Under the pieces are notes generated by a model. The model was given only the letters and a program-made list of their open reading frames with translations. It ran no database searches and was not told the DNA's origin. A DNA stretch of 64,000 bases, from contig ONZQ02000003.1 in NCBI GenBank assembly GCA_900312665.1, positions 1,592,986-1,656,985 of the forward strand, written 5' to 3'. The stretch is from Cephalotrichum gorgonifer. Its lineage: Eukaryota; Ascomycota; Sordariomycetes; Microascales; Microascaceae. This document shows, in pieces, positions 45,446-57,800 of the stretch. The number at the start of each line of letters is the position of its first letter. The first letter of the stretch is position 1. The position numbers and the translations under genes were made by a program.

Positions 45446-46957
45446 ATGTCCAACTCTCTCGAGCAGCTCAAGGCCTCTGGCACTGTAAGTTTTTCTTAAC
45501 CCCGCGCGTCCTTTCTTTCGCGCAAGATCACAGAGCCCCTCATCCGGACGACGGCGGGGTTGCTTCGTTTTCGCAGCCGCCACCCTCAGTTTTTCTTTGA
45601 ACGAAGCCATTCCTAATCCCAATGGGTTTGATTCCTGGGAAATGACGAGTTACTGACCTTTGTTCCTTTCTCTTTTCGCGCAAAATAGGTCGTCGTCAGT
45701 GACACTGGTAAGCTTTCCCCCCTCCCCCCACCACCTCCTCCATCTCAGCCTCCGATATGACTCCGAACGTCGTCGGAAAACGAAAATCCACCACCCCCCG
45801 CTAACCACCATTTCTTCCCCTGCCAAACAGGTGACTTCGCCTCCATTGCCCAGTACAAGCCCCAGGATGCGACGACCAACCCCTCCCTCATCCTCGCCGC
45901 CTCCAAGAAGGCCGAGTACGCCGCCCTGATCGACAACGCCGTCGCCTACGCCAAGGCCAAGGGCGGTTCCAGCGAGGAGCAGGTCGAGCTCGCCCTCGAC
46001 CGCCTCCTCGTCGAGTTCGGCAGCGAGATCCTGAAGCTCATCCCCGGCAAAGTCTCGACTGAGGTCGACGCCAGCCTGTCCTTCGACACCGCGGGCTCCG
46101 TGGCCAAGGCGCTCAAGATTATTGAGGTATGCAAGCGAACCCCCCCTTTTCCAAGTCCCCCCTAATCCACCTACCAACCAACCAACCCCCCGGTTGCACC
46201 CTTGTCCGAAAACAGTTTATCTAACAGCGCTTTCCCCCTCGTACAGCTCTACAAGGAGGCGGGTATCGAGAAGGAGCGCGTCCTCATCAAGGTCGCCTCC
46301 ACCTGGGAGGGTATCAAGGCCGCCGAGATCCTCCAGCGCGACCACGGCATCAACTGCAACCTCACCCTCATGTTCTCCCTCGTCCAGGCTATCGCCGCCG
46401 CCGAGGCCGACGCCTTCCTCATCTCCCCCTTCGTCGGTCGCATCCTTGACTGGTTCAAGGCCGCCAAGAAGCAGGAGTACACCAAGGAGACCGACCCCGG
46501 TGTGGCCTCCGTCAAGTCCATCTTCAACTACTACAAGAAGTTCGGCTACAAGACCATCGTCATGGGTGCCTCCTTCAGGAACACTGGCGAGATCACCGAG
46601 CTCGCTGGCTGCGACTACCTCACCATCTCCGTAAGTCTACTCTACTACGTACCCTAGCAAATGCGCGCCTATGGAGAAGAGTTTGGAACTACGGCTAACT
46701 CGCTCCTCCCTCCCATCTAGCCCAACCTCCTCCAGGACCTCCAGTCGTCCCAGGAGGCCGTCCCCAAGAAGCTCGACGCCGCCGCCGCCGCGGCGCTCGA
46801 CCTCGAGAAGAAGTCCTACATCAACAACGAGGCCGCCTTCCGCTTCGACTTCAACGAGGACCAGATGGCCGTCGAGAAGCTCCGCGAGGGTATCAGCAAG
46901 TTCGCTGCTGACGGTGTCGTCCTCAAGAACGTCATCAAGGAGAAGCTTGCCGCGTAA
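45446..46957 (+). CDS. tal1: Transaldolase
   Basis: Non-oxidative pentose phosphate pathway enzyme that moves a dihydroxyacetone unit between sugar phosphates in the cytosol. Five exons (45446-45484, 45689-45707, 45831-46126, 46247-46630, 46721-46957) encode 324 residues, the usual length of the eukaryotic enzyme. The Schiff-base lysine is in VLIKVASTWEG near residue 133. Other signatures are DATTNPSLI in exon 3, FSLVQAIAAAEA, ISPFVGRILDW and MGASFRNTGEI. Exon 2 is a 19-nt microexon encoding VVVSDT, between a 204-nt first intron and a 123-nt second intron. The leader is CT-rich. It ends convergent to the Ppn2-like gene. Confidence 0.97.
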
Positions 46958-47831
46958 GGTGCCTTTTTCCGTGTCGGGGAACTTCTTTTTTGTTTCGAGC
47001 GTGATTGGTGGTTGGTGAGCGAGGGACGGGGGAAGTCAGAGCGATACTTCCCTCCCCTTGGAGCGCTCGGGGGGCTTAGTAGGCTCGCCAGCGCCCCGGG
47101 AATCCTCGGGATTTGACATGTGCGGCAAAGGGACGGGCCCCCTCGAGGGAGGGGCCAGCCCGTTGGTTAGGGCCAGGCCGGTCGGATGTTAGATGGTGAA
47201 AGGTCATTAAAACGGAGGTAAAAACAAGCTGGGCACTTGAAGCCGGGCGAAAGTCTCTGGCCCGTATATTTACTCGCTCAGTCCAAATTGAACATAGCAT
47301 TGGAAACAAAAAAAAGACATTAGTCTTATTAAAGCTTGTGAGGTGTAAAACGAGGCTTCAAGGAGAATGACTTTCGCCTCAGAAAGTGCATGTGACTCCT
47401 TTCGTCCCTACACAACTCACCCCCATTCCTTCTCACATAACGTGTATCCGCTCGTGCAAAAAAGGGGGAGGGGGCATTTATGATATGTACATGATTACAT
47501 CCAACCGCTCTTTTCCTAACCCCTTTCTCTCAATTCCTCTGCTGAAATACCAAAGGGGCGGGGCAGAAGAATACACGATGGGGAGGGATTTTACCCAACT
47601 GCCCTTCCAAGGCCCTTCCAGGTACCCATCCATCCATTCCACAGGAGCACCATGTCTTCCGTTATTATCGTGTCACCACCTCCTCGAAAACGCCACCGTT
47701 AAACCCCCCTATATATATGCCTTAAAGCATAAAACAAAGATGAAGAGTAGAAATAATAGAAGAAAAATTAAACAACTCCCAGCAGAGAGCCGGGGAAGGA
47801 ACAGCTGGCGGGGGCTGATGTGGTTTGGCAC
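46958..47831. other. Convergent 3' intergenic space
   Basis: 3' flanks of transaldolase and the Ppn2-like gene. No gene seen. Confidence 0.5.
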
Positions 47832-49157
47832 CTAGTCGTCAGTAGGCTTCACCTCCTCCTCGCAGTCCACCTGGACCGTCTCATGCTCCACGGTCGTGGC
47901 GCCGCCCGTCACCACGAAGGCGGTGAGCTGACCCCCGTTCACGCACTTCGTGTTCAGGCCGACGGAGTTCGGCCCGAGGTTGAGACCCCGCTTGGTATCG
48001 TGGCCGTAGAAGATGGTGCGCCTCTCCGCCTCGGCCCGGGTCGACTCGATCTCATTCCACGCCGCGGCCCAGTCCTCGCCGGAGTAGTCGTCGACGGGGA
48101 GGATGAGGTCCCTGTCCGAGGGCCTGCGGGTGTTGCCGTACTCTTCATCGATAAGCGCTTGCTTCGCCTGCTCGGTGATTTCTTCCGTACCTTGCCCCTC
48201 GCTGTTCTCCATCTTGTCCTTGATCTTGTTGTTGATCTTCTTGGTCGCCTTCTCGCGGCGGGCCTGCTCGATCGGGTACACAATGCTGCGCATGTGCATG
48301 GCGGGCCAGGGATCCTGCTTCTCCAGCGGCAGGCCGGGGACGAGACCCGCGTGGGCGACGTAGGCATTCTGCAGGGTGGGGATGTAGCCGAGGTCGAGGA
48401 TGACGGGGAGGTCGGCCAGGTAGTTGACGTGGTCCTCCGTGAGGGTCTCGGCGACGATGCGGTCGTCGTAGTCGCCGTGGGAGAGGTGCTGCTGCTCGAG
48501 GTCGTCGTGGGCGCCGACGCCGGGGGCGGTGGCGTTGCGGGCGAGGAGCACGCGGTCCTCGTGGACGCCGCGGACGGCGCTGGCCTTGAGGGTCATGGCC
48601 AGCTCGACGACGGCCGCGCTGTCGGGGCCCTCGCTGACCATGTCGCCGACGAAGACGAGGTGGTCGTTGCCGCTGTCGGCGTCGTACTTGAGCTTGCCGA
48701 GGAGGAACTGGAGCGGCGTGATCATGCCGTGGACGTCGCCGACGATGATGAGCCGCTTGTTGCTGCCGACCTCGGGCATGTGCTCCTTGGGGAGCGAGCC
48801 CAGCTTCTTCAGGGCGCCGAAGCCGTCGAATCCGGGCCGCGAGGCAGTTCCGTATTGCATGTGGATGTCGTCAGCCTTCTGCGGCTTCTTCTTCGGCGGC
48901 ACCGGAACCGGCGCCTGCTCCTTCGGCTTGGCCGCCTCGACGACCTTCGGGGGCACGGTGTCCGCCTGCTGGCCGGTCGATACCGGGGCCGCGTCGGGTT
49001 TGGGGTCGGCGACGGGTATCGGCGGGTTGGAGGATACCGACGCTGACGAGGTGAGGAGGCGGTCGGAGGTGTAGAAGTAGGCGCACACGAGGAAGACGAC
49101 GACGATGAGGAACATCGGCCGGCGCCGCCGCCCGTAGATGGGTGCTAGCACGTTCAT
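47832..49157 (-). CDS. ppn2: Ppn2-like vacuolar polyphosphatase (PPP-superfamily phosphatase)
   Basis: Single exon, 441 residues. A short basic N-terminus (GRRRRP) is followed by one membrane segment (PMFLIVVVFLVCAYFYT, about 14-30), then a Pro/Lys-rich linker and a calcineurin-like metallophosphoesterase domain from about residue 105. This layout matches yeast Ppn2 (YNL217W), a membrane-anchored vacuolar endopolyphosphatase. Metal motifs are GDVHG (140-144), GDMVSEG (171-177), YVAHAGL and YGHD near the C-terminus. The position normally holding GNH[ED] reads GVHED (197-201), so the metal- and phosphate-binding Asn is replaced by Val. Whether this is normal in the subfamily I cannot say. No signal for other localisation. 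Alternative reading: a bis(5'-nucleosyl)-tetraphosphatase-like Ser/Thr phosphatase. Confidence 0.85.
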   Translation of the reverse strand: MNVLAPIYGRRRRPMFLIVVVFLVCAYFYTSDRLLTSSASVSSNPPIPVADPKPDAAPVSTGQQADTVPPKVVEAAKPKEQAPVPVPPKKKPQKADDIHMQYGTASRPGFDGFGALKKLGSLPKEHMPEVGSNKRLIIVGDVHGMITPLQFLLGKLKYDADSGNDHLVFVGDMVSEGPDSAAVVELAMTLKASAVRGVHEDRVLLARNATAPGVGAHDDLEQQHLSHGDYDDRIVAETLTEDHVNYLADLPVILDLGYIPTLQNAYVAHAGLVPGLPLEKQDPWPAMHMRSIVYPIEQARREKATKKINNKIKDKMENSEGQGTEEITEQAKQALIDEEYGNTRRPSDRDLILPVDDYSGEDWAAAWNEIESTRAEAERRTIFYGHDTKRGLNLGPNSVGLNTKCVNGGQLTAFVVTGGATTVEHETVQVDCEEEVKPTDD

Positions 49158-50867
49158 TTTTACGGCTTCGGACCTGTGAGCTCTCCCCTGCGGTGACAGC
49201 CTCTTCTCCCTTTCTCCCTGTCGATCTACTCGTGAGGGGGGAGGGTATATGGGTAGGACAACTGCGAATGTCCGACAGTTGGAAACTAACGGGGGGGATG
49301 TGGTTGTCTTCCGAAGGGTGGAAGCTACCAGTTCAAGGCAGGGCAGGGGGGGGAGAAGGAAAAAAGGTTGGCACTGACGGTTTGACCCACAGAAGGAAGA
49401 TTGTGGGGGAGAGGGGGTGATTAAAAGTGGAATCCTCGATCGAGGGAACTGAACTTAGTACTAGTGTCTTCGCGAGTCTGCTCTCTCCGATTAGATGCTA
49501 AAAACGAGTGTGTTCGTAGTGCGCACGTGTCGTATCGCCTCTTTGGGTTTGCCATGAAATTGGAGAAGTGGGCCCGGGTGGTGGCGTTCGAGAAATGTCT
49601 CTCGTTTTGGGGAAGGGGGGAAAGGGGGGGAAGTGCGAACGAGTAAGACAAGTCCGTCGCGCTTTACGAATAGAATTGTCGCCGAGATGTTTTACGGCGG
49701 TGAGAAAGCCGAGGGGTCTTGGCGGGAAAGCCAAGGATGGTGGTGGCGATTGCAAGGAGGTGAAGGAGCGTGAGGTAGGTCCCCAGGAGATTTCGTGCAT
49801 GTAGTCATTATTACACGGTAGTATTATAGGGCTCCCGTCCCTTATTAACGCGGCTTCAGGAATAGGAGTTGCTGGGATGAGCTGCCTCATATGGAGATGA
49901 TCATCTCCCTCCCTCCTTGTACTCTAGGGATGAGGCGGCTGGCTGGTGGAAAGACTTTCTTCGCTCATCTGAGTGAGCAAGGAAGAATCTACATACCTAG
50001 CTATTAATAGCCCGCCGAAAAGTGTCCTGTCCTAGCTGGGGAAAAGGTCGTGTGCTGCGCGCCTGTGCATGGAATGACACAAGATACGAGACCACCAGTT
50101 CACCATCCAAGTCTTAGTTATTACACAAATACTCCCATTACTGGGTAGTCGCTCTTGTATCTACTCGGAAGCCCAAATGGTGCAAAGACTCGGACACGAC
50201 ATGGTTCTCAGCCCAGCCCCTGAAACTGCAAATTACACTTCGACTTGCCAAGAAGGACGCGACGCCTGCGGAGATAACAGCATTACCACACAACACCAAT
50301 CCTGGAAGGGGAAGGCGACTCGGACCCCGTGCTCCGTACTGTTCTTGTGCATACCCGTGCGAAGTCTTGGCATGCTCAAGTTGGCCGACCTCCGACCTCC
50401 AACGTACCGCACCGCTCGTGGGCTGGAGACTGAAGCCATTTTTGTCGAATGCTTTGCTGTTTCACGACCTCTGTGCCCGTTGTTAGCGCTCCTTCTAAAT
50501 TCACAAAGGAGCATTCTCTATCCTGAGTCCCTCCGACCGTCGATAGTGCACCGCGATGACTGGAGGATCTATCATGGTTGCCTCAGTGCTTGCGACTAGC
50601 CTAGCCCACCACACTACGGCTTGACAGGATGATTCACCACCTCCTTACCGGCTCGAAAGTCCAGTTCGCGGGGAACGGAAGGCGGCCAAGATATCGCGGG
50701 GGACAAGTACCCACCAGGACAGAAGAGTACTAAAGCCCCCCCGAAGCCGAAAATGCCGGAAAATCCCAGTATATTCCCAACGCCGATAATGCAGAAGCCG
50801 CTCCCACCCAATATTATACAACCGCGAAGCGTACATGCGCTGTGCCCCTAGCAAGGCTCCAAGGGCG
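49158..50867. other. Intergenic: Ppn2-like promoter and PET191 3' side
   Basis: No gene supported. Both neighbours are on the minus strand. Open frames up to 140 codons exist but lack recognisable domains or coding character. Confidence 0.45.
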
Positions 50868-51376
50868 TTATGCCTTCGAACCCTCACTCTTCTTCGCCAA
50901 CTCGGCCCTGTACTTCAGGTTCTCCAGTTCCCTCCAGTCCTCCTCCACCTCGTTTCCGTCCGTAGACTTGACCCCGCTCCCAAAGGCCGTCTTCCCCCCG
51001 TATAGCTGGTATCCCGCCCCCGAGTCGTCGGCCTTTTGTATCTTCCCGTACGCGGCAGGTGTGTTCCCGCGGAAGCGTTTGCGCATGTCCACGAGCCCGC
51101 GCTTGCACTCGCCGAAGCCGCGCTTGAGCTGGAGGCATTCCTTGGGGAGGGTGTCGGAGAGCGGGGGGCGGAGGCAGTCGGCGGCCCGGTTGCGCTGGAC
51201 CATGACGCAGTCGGACTGCTGGAGGCATGCAGCCAATGCATCTCCTACAAGGCGAGGGACGGTTAGTAAGGGTCGGGATAGTGGGTGCTGCGGCGGAGGG
51301 GCAATTGTGGGCAGGGTTTGGTTGGGTTTGTGGGTTTCCAGCCGTACGTACTTAGTTCTTTGCAAGAGTTGGGCAT
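50868..51376 (-). CDS. pet191: Cytochrome c oxidase assembly protein PET191/COA5
   Basis: Small intermembrane-space protein needed to assemble complex IV. Two exons on the minus strand, 51352-51376 (25 nt) and 50868-51244, encode 133 residues starting MPNSCKEL. Twin-type cysteine pairs are visible: C5-x9-C15, and near the middle ECLQLKRGFGEC (again C-x9-C), as needed for Mia40 import. The family signature CKRGLVDMRKRFRGN follows. The longer C-terminal tail (YQLYGGKTAFGSG, then an acidic helix) is common in filamentous fungi. The tiny first exon is not in the long open frame, which instead extends upstream into the intron. It is divergent from the lipase gene. Confidence 0.93.
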
Positions 51377-51965
51377 CTTGTCTATCGGTGACCGTAGTCA
51401 GTGGATTGGGATTGGCGAGAGGTATGGGCAAGACGCTGCTGAGTGGATGTTCGAGCGTCGCTTTCGATCATCGCCAACAAAAATGGACTGACTCTTGTCG
51501 AGCCAATTATCGAACCACCACGGATACTAATACATGTCCATGATTGGTCAGCGCGCCACAAGCTACGACCACCCCCACTGAGACCACCCGAAACCGCCGC
51601 CCGAGTCGCGATCGGGCCAGGCTAACGCTTGTACCTGTCAAGAGCTCCAGTTGGTATCTGTAATGTAACTCCGTCAAACCGGGCACCCACCACAGGCGCC
51701 TGCCAGATTTCGTCATACTTACCTGTACACACCGAGCCTCTGTCCACATGTCCCCAATCAGCGTCGCCTCTAGGAAGTCGTCTTCACATGTGACAGCGCT
51801 CGCTTCCCATTTAAACCTCGAGAACATATCCGCGTCCAACGAAACGCGGGATTGATCCACTTCTCCTATCCATCCACTCCTGACCTTCGTCGCACCCTCA
51901 ACTCTTCTAGCAATGAAATGATTTCCCTAGGCTCTTGATTGTGTGCGAACCACTGCCCTTCTAGC
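51377..51965. other. Divergent promoter, PET191 / lipase
   Basis: 589 bases between two divergent starts. The minus-strand frame 51507-51860 shows no family signal and is taken as chance. Confidence 0.5.
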
Positions 51966-54170
51966 ATGCCTCTCCCGTTCCTAGGCCGGCTGGACCTGTA
52001 AGCAAAGACCCTGAATCGCTGCACTTTTTCTTACCGTACCGGGCCCACCGCTAATAACCACCGCTAGGACGGAGTACTTCGCTCTGGTTGGGTCATTCTG
52101 CCTTGTAGCCCTGGAAGCCTTCATCAGGATCCTGACATTAGCTCTACGTGAGTGGCCTCGCGCGCAGGATGTGCCTCCAAGTCCAGCTATCCGCTCCCTC
52201 CCCACTTCCCGCTTCCCCGCGCCCAGAAGCTAACCTCGACGGTCTCTACCTAGCCGAGTCCATCATCTCCCTTTGCTACCGAGCCTCCCGCCGACTCTTC
52301 ATCCGATTAGAATCACCTGCGCAAAAGCGAGCGGAACAGCGGAAACAGTGTACGTTTTACACTTCTCCTATCCTGGAGCATCCGCGCACGAACAGCTAGA
52401 AAGCCGGCTAACATATAACTGCTCAGCCATATCAACCTCGGTGCGGGATGCCTCTGACTTCGTGGACATATGCCGGCTATTCGGCTACGAAGCCGAGGAA
52501 CACGTCGCCTCGACAAAGGACGGATACTTACTTGGCCTGCATCGCCTTGCATGGAGGAAAGGGGAGGAGGGGAAGCAGGTCAACCATGGGAGCAATAGCT
52601 TGAAGAAGAGGGTTGTTTATCTGCACCATGGCCTCCTCATGAACAGCGAGGTGTGGGTATCCCTGACAGACGCCGAGCGGAGCCTGCCGTTTGTCCTTGT
52701 CAACCGTGGGTTTGACGTATGGGTGAGTATCTTTCAGTTTCTTTTTGTCCTCTGATTCTCTCCCCCCCGGCGAGATCTATACACGTGCTAACAGCACGGG
52801 ATGCATAGGTTGGAAACAACCGCGGAAATAAGTATTCCAAGAAATCCATCAACTCGTCTCCCATATCACTAGAGTTCTGGGACTTCTCCATGGATGAATT
52901 TGCGTTTCACGATATCCCCGACACCATCTCGTACATCCTCGAGGCCACCAGCGCCGAGAGTTTATCATATATTGGCTTCTCTCAGGGGACGGCGCAAGCG
53001 TTCGCGGCGCTCTCGATCCACCCCCGCCTCAACAACCAGGTCAATGTCTTCATCGCTCTGGCCCCGGCCATGTCTCCGGCGGGCCTGTCCAACGGCGTTG
53101 TCGACGCACTGGTGAAGGCCTCGCCGCAGGTCCTCTACCTCCTATTTGGCCGCCGGTCTATCCTCAGCTCGGCGACGATGTGGCAGTCCATACTCTATCC
53201 TCCCATATTCGTTCGCTTGATCGACATGAGCCTGTCGTTCCTCTTCGGGTGGCGAACCCAGAATATCTCCATGAGCCAGAAGCTCGCCGCTTACAGCCAC
53301 TTGTACTCGTACACGAGCACCAAGAGTGTCGTGCACTGGTTCCAGATCATACGCAATAAGAGCTTCCAGATGTACGACGACGACCGGCCGAGCATATCCC
53401 CGAAGTCGCACAACAAGCACACAAAGGTCACCAAGTACCCAACTCGGAATATCCAGACACCCATCGTCCTGGTCTACGGAGGGAGCGACTCCCTGGTAGA
53501 TATCAGGGTCATGCTGAAGGAACTCCCTCCCCAGACCGTCGCGACCGAGATCCCCCACTACGAGCACCTCGACTTCCTCTGGGCCCGAGACATCAGTACC
53601 CAGGTCTTCCCGCACGTATTTGATGCGCTGGACAGCTTTACCGACGCCGAGCACTCTAAGGAGGAATACGCGAGGTATCAGCTAGCTCGCAGCCAGAGCT
53701 TTTCTGCTTCCAATGACAGACGCGGCAGCGTGGTAAGCAATGTTACAGACAGCGAGGCGTCGTCCGCACAGGAGAGCGCCACGCAGGCTCAGGGGCAGGG
53801 GGGCGCCGCGCAGGAGAGCCCCTATGATTCGGCTTCGCGGCCGAGTCGCTCCAGAGGTTCAGCTTCACCCACCACGAGGGGTCGCGGGTCGAGCATCCCT
53901 GTCTCGAGGGGTAGAGGCCCAAAACGAGGCCACCGCCGTACGCCGTCTTCCGGCGAGGAGACGGTGAGCTCCGAGTCGCCGGAACAGCTCGTTAGGGCGA
54001 GAGATGACCAGGGCAATAAGGCCGTACGGGGATCGCCAACCCCAAAAGGTCCTAGGGCCGCGAAGAAAGGTGGCCGAGGGAACATGAATGGGGACGGATT
54101 GCATCACGGTGTAGCGAAGGTCGCGGAAGGCGTGGCGAGCAATGGTGTTGAGAGTGGGAGGCCGGCTTGA
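51966..54170 (+). CDS. tgl1: Lipid-droplet steryl ester hydrolase / lipase (Tgl1 type)
   Basis: Acid-lipase family enzyme that hydrolyses steryl esters or triacylglycerol. Five exons (51966-51997, 52068-52147, 52254-52349, 52427-52722, 52809-54170) encode 621 residues. An N-terminal hydrophobic segment (YFALVGSFCLVALEAFIRIL) probably anchors it to the ER or lipid droplet. The AB-hydrolase-associated lipase region follows (EEHVASTKDGYLLGLHRL, then YLHHGLLMNSEVW). The catalytic Ser is in GFSQG near residue 226, with the Asp in YGGSDSLVD and the His in HYEHLDF. After the catalytic domain there is a 130-residue tail rich in Ser, Arg and Gly with SRGRG-type repeats, not found in yeast Tgl1. Exon 3's end uses the better GTACGT donor, which is the one that keeps phase. 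Confidence 0.92.
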
Positions 54171-54886
54171 ACTAGGACCATTAAAACCGACCGAATAGCT
54201 CGTGTTGACCGAAGTACTGAATAAGATTGGTCGTGCCACGGACCCCAACTGTCTGGGACATGAGTATCCCCACGCAGAAGCAGAAGAAGATAGTAGGCCG
54301 GTCTATACAACAATAGACGGCCACGCGATGGGTGTAGCTGGGCTGTACCAAGCGTTTCTTCGGTTTTTTCAGGCTGACAGTTAGGTGCTGTGGCTGTGTT
54401 CGTGATGTTGGGAACTGTAAGCTGGCAGGAAGCCACCTCACAGCCTAAATATGGTGAGTGAGAGGGAGAGAGTGTTTGTTGTAGTGGTGGGGATGGCGCG
54501 GTTTACGAGGATATCGTCGGTAAAAACAGAATAGTGAATTGCAGTAAAAGCATTATGTGACCTATGGCATATCCCAATGGCTGACGTAGAGTTCCTGCTT
54601 CCGCTTCTCCTCCCAATGGTCATTCCTCTGGCGGGCCGCCCTTGCCTCAAGCGGTTCTCTCAGGAGATCAGCTTGGTAAGCGGTAATACTGACAGACGGG
54701 GCGATGACAGCTGCCTGTTCCCCACAGAACAGCTCGCCGAATGACAAATATGGAATGACGTGGGTCCGACTCATCGGCCATTGCTGCTATTGCCCCTCCA
54801 TCGCCAATCTTATAAACGACGAACCCTCAACCCTGAGAGAGCAGGCGCAACGATACCAAGGCGACATCCCTCCAATTACTGCCAAA
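54171..54886. other. Intergenic, lipase / Rqc2
   Basis: Lipase 3' flank and Rqc2 promoter, same direction. No gene seen. Confidence 0.5.
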
Positions 54887-57800
54887 ATGAAGCAAGGATT
54901 CTCCTCCCTCGACGTCAAGGTAAGCTCTCCCTAACTTGCCGTATTTCATATACCTAACCCTTTACGACCGCCTGAGGGGAATGAATTGAATCAATGCTAA
55001 TAATTACCCCGCCAGGCCGTCGCCCACGAGCTCTCCCAGACCCTCCCGACGCTCCGCCTCTCTAATATCTACGAGCTCTCTACCCGAATTCTGCTTTTCA
55101 AGTTCGCGAAGCCCGATGTCAAGAAGCAGCTCGTCGTCGACGCGGGGTTCCGGTGCCACCTAACCGAGTTCGCGCGAACGACTGCCGACGACCCCTCCAC
55201 GTTCATTAGACATCTAAGGAAGGCCCTGAAGACGAGGAGGGTCACTGCCGTGAGGCAGGTGGGGACGGATAGGGTAATCGAGCTGCAGTTCAGCGAGGGG
55301 CAGTATCGGCTGTTCTTGGAATTCTTTGCGGTTCGTCAACGGGTCCCTTCCCTTGAGATACACCGGCGTGGATGTTTTGCACACTCGGGAGGCTAATCGA
55401 TTGTAATCTAGGCCGGAAACGTCATCCTCACAGACAACAACCTGAAAATCCTTGCGCTTCTCCGAGTCGTGCACGAGGAACAGGGGCAGGTGCCGCAGAA
55501 GATCGGATCGGCGTACGCGATAGACCAGCGACAAAACTACGAGGGTGTGCCACCCCTGACTAAGGAACGTGTGAGGGAGGCGCTCAAACTCGCCATCGAA
55601 AGGTCGGCGACAGGGTGGAAGAAGCAAAAGCCGGGCACCGCGCTGCGGAAGGGTCTCGCGACGACCATCACCGAGGTTCCACCCGTTCTCGCCGACCACG
55701 TACTCCAGGCGCACGGTTTCGACGTGACGATCAGCTTGGAGGATATACTCGCGAGCGAAGAGAAAATCGATTCGCTGTTCGAGGCACTCCAGGAGGGCCG
55801 GGCCCTTGTCGACCAGACAGCTAGTTCCGAGCGGTGTACGGGATACATCCTTGCGAAACCGAGGGCCGGCGCGACGCCGAGCGGGGATCCTAACGATGGC
55901 TCGAGCTACAAGCGGGAGGACCTCCTTTACGAGGATTATCATCCGTTCCTGCCCTACAAATATAAGAACGACCCGTCTTACGTGGCCCTCACTTTCGACA
56001 ACTACAACAAGACCGTCGACGAATTCCATTCCTCCATTGAGGGACAGAAATTAGAGTCCAAGGTCCAGGAGCGAGAAGAGACAGCGAAGAGGAAACTCAA
56101 CGCGGCACGGGAGGACCAGGCGAAGAGGATCGAGGGTCTCCAGGAAGCGCAGCTCCTCAGTCTTCGGAAAGCAGCCGCCATAGAAACCAATGTGGAGCGG
56201 GTGCAAGAGGCCATGGACGCCGTGAATGGTGTGCTTGACAGCGGGATGGACTGGGTGGACGTCGGGAAGCTGATTGAGCGTGAGCAGAAGCGGGGGAACC
56301 CGGTGGCGGCGATTATCAAGCTGCCTATGAAGTTGGCGGAGAATACAATTACACTTCTTCTGAGCGAGGAGGGGGCGGACGAGGACGAGGACATGGACGA
56401 GGGCTATACGACGGAGTCTTCTGCGTCGGACAGTGACGATGAGGACTCTGAGTCGAAGAAGCCTACCGGGACCGAGAAGCTTACGATCGACATAAACCTA
56501 GGCATAACCCCGTGGGCAAATGCGCGCGAATACCACGATCACAGGCGCACAGCGGCAGAGAAGGAGAAGAAGACGGCACTACAGACTGAGAAGGCGATGA
56601 AGAGCGCGGAACAAAAGGTCAAGCAGGTCTTGAAGCAGGGTCTGAAGACGGAGAAGCCGCTCATGCAACCGCTCCGCCAGAATGTATGGTTCGACAAGTT
56701 CCTCTGGTTCATCTCGTCAGACGGGTATCTCGTCCTAGCGGGTAAGGACACTGTTCAAAGCGAAATGCTCTACAAGCGGCATCTGCGGAAGGGAGACATC
56801 TATTGCCACGCGGATGTGCCAGGTGCCGCGAACGTCGTGATCAAGAACAATCCTGCCGCGGTGGACTCGCCGATCCCGCCTTCGACGCTCGCGCAGGCCG
56901 GCATGCTATCGGTCTGCACGTCGGGCGCCTGGGACTCCAAGGCCGTCCTGGCGGCGTGGTGGGTCAAGGCTGAGCAGGTCACGAAGACGCTGCCCGGGGG
57001 CCAGATACTCCCTCCCGGCAGCTTTACCGTTAAAGGAGAGAAGAACTTTCTGCCGCCTGCGCAGCTGCTGGTCGGCTTCGGGGTTCTCTTCCGCGTAAGC
57101 GAGGAGAGCAGGGCGAGGCACACGAAGCACAGGATTTACGATGCGGCGCCGGAGGAGGCTGGGGATAAATCCACTGCCGGGAGTGATGGAAATGTGTCTG
57201 ATGACGCTGACGACGCTGCGGGGACTAAGGAGAAAGGCGAGGAGGCGCAAGGCGATTCTGAGGCTGAGTCGGATGATGAGGCCCAGGATCAACGGGTCCG
57301 CGGGAATCCTCTCCAATCCGCCCGTAGTCAAAACGATGACGAGGCGGAGGAGGACGATGGAACAAAGGCCGTGGCTGATCTCACACTGAGCGAACCCACC
57401 CCTGAGGCGACCGAAGAGGTAGATAAGTCCACGACCGCCAACGAGAGCGTACAGGGAAGCGCCGACGCGGCATCCAGGCTAGAGGTATCGACGCCGACCT
57501 CCCGCCCGGCAAGTACGGCCCCCTCGGAGAAGAAGCAGGGGCCTAAGCGCGGTCAGCGCTCAAAGGCCAAGAAAATCGCTATGAAGTACAAGGACCAAGA
57601 TGAGGAGGACCGAACGGCAGTGGAGGACCTCATCGGTGCGACGGCGGGTCGGCAGCGGGCCGAGGAGGCGGCGCGCGAGAAGGCGAGGCGCGAGGCGGAG
57701 GCAGAAGCGCAGAGGGAGAGGCGGAGGGCACAGATCGAGAGACAGCGGGCGCAGGCGGCAGAGCACGAGCTCCGGAGGGCGAAAATGATGGAGGAGGGGA

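Noticed and set aside
47820..49046. 408-codon frame antisense to the Ppn2-like gene
   Set aside because: Val/Leu/Arg/Gly-rich shadow caused by GC-rich codon bias of the true gene.
51507..51860. 117-codon minus frame between PET191 and the lipase
   Set aside because: No recognisable domain and it would occupy a short divergent promoter.
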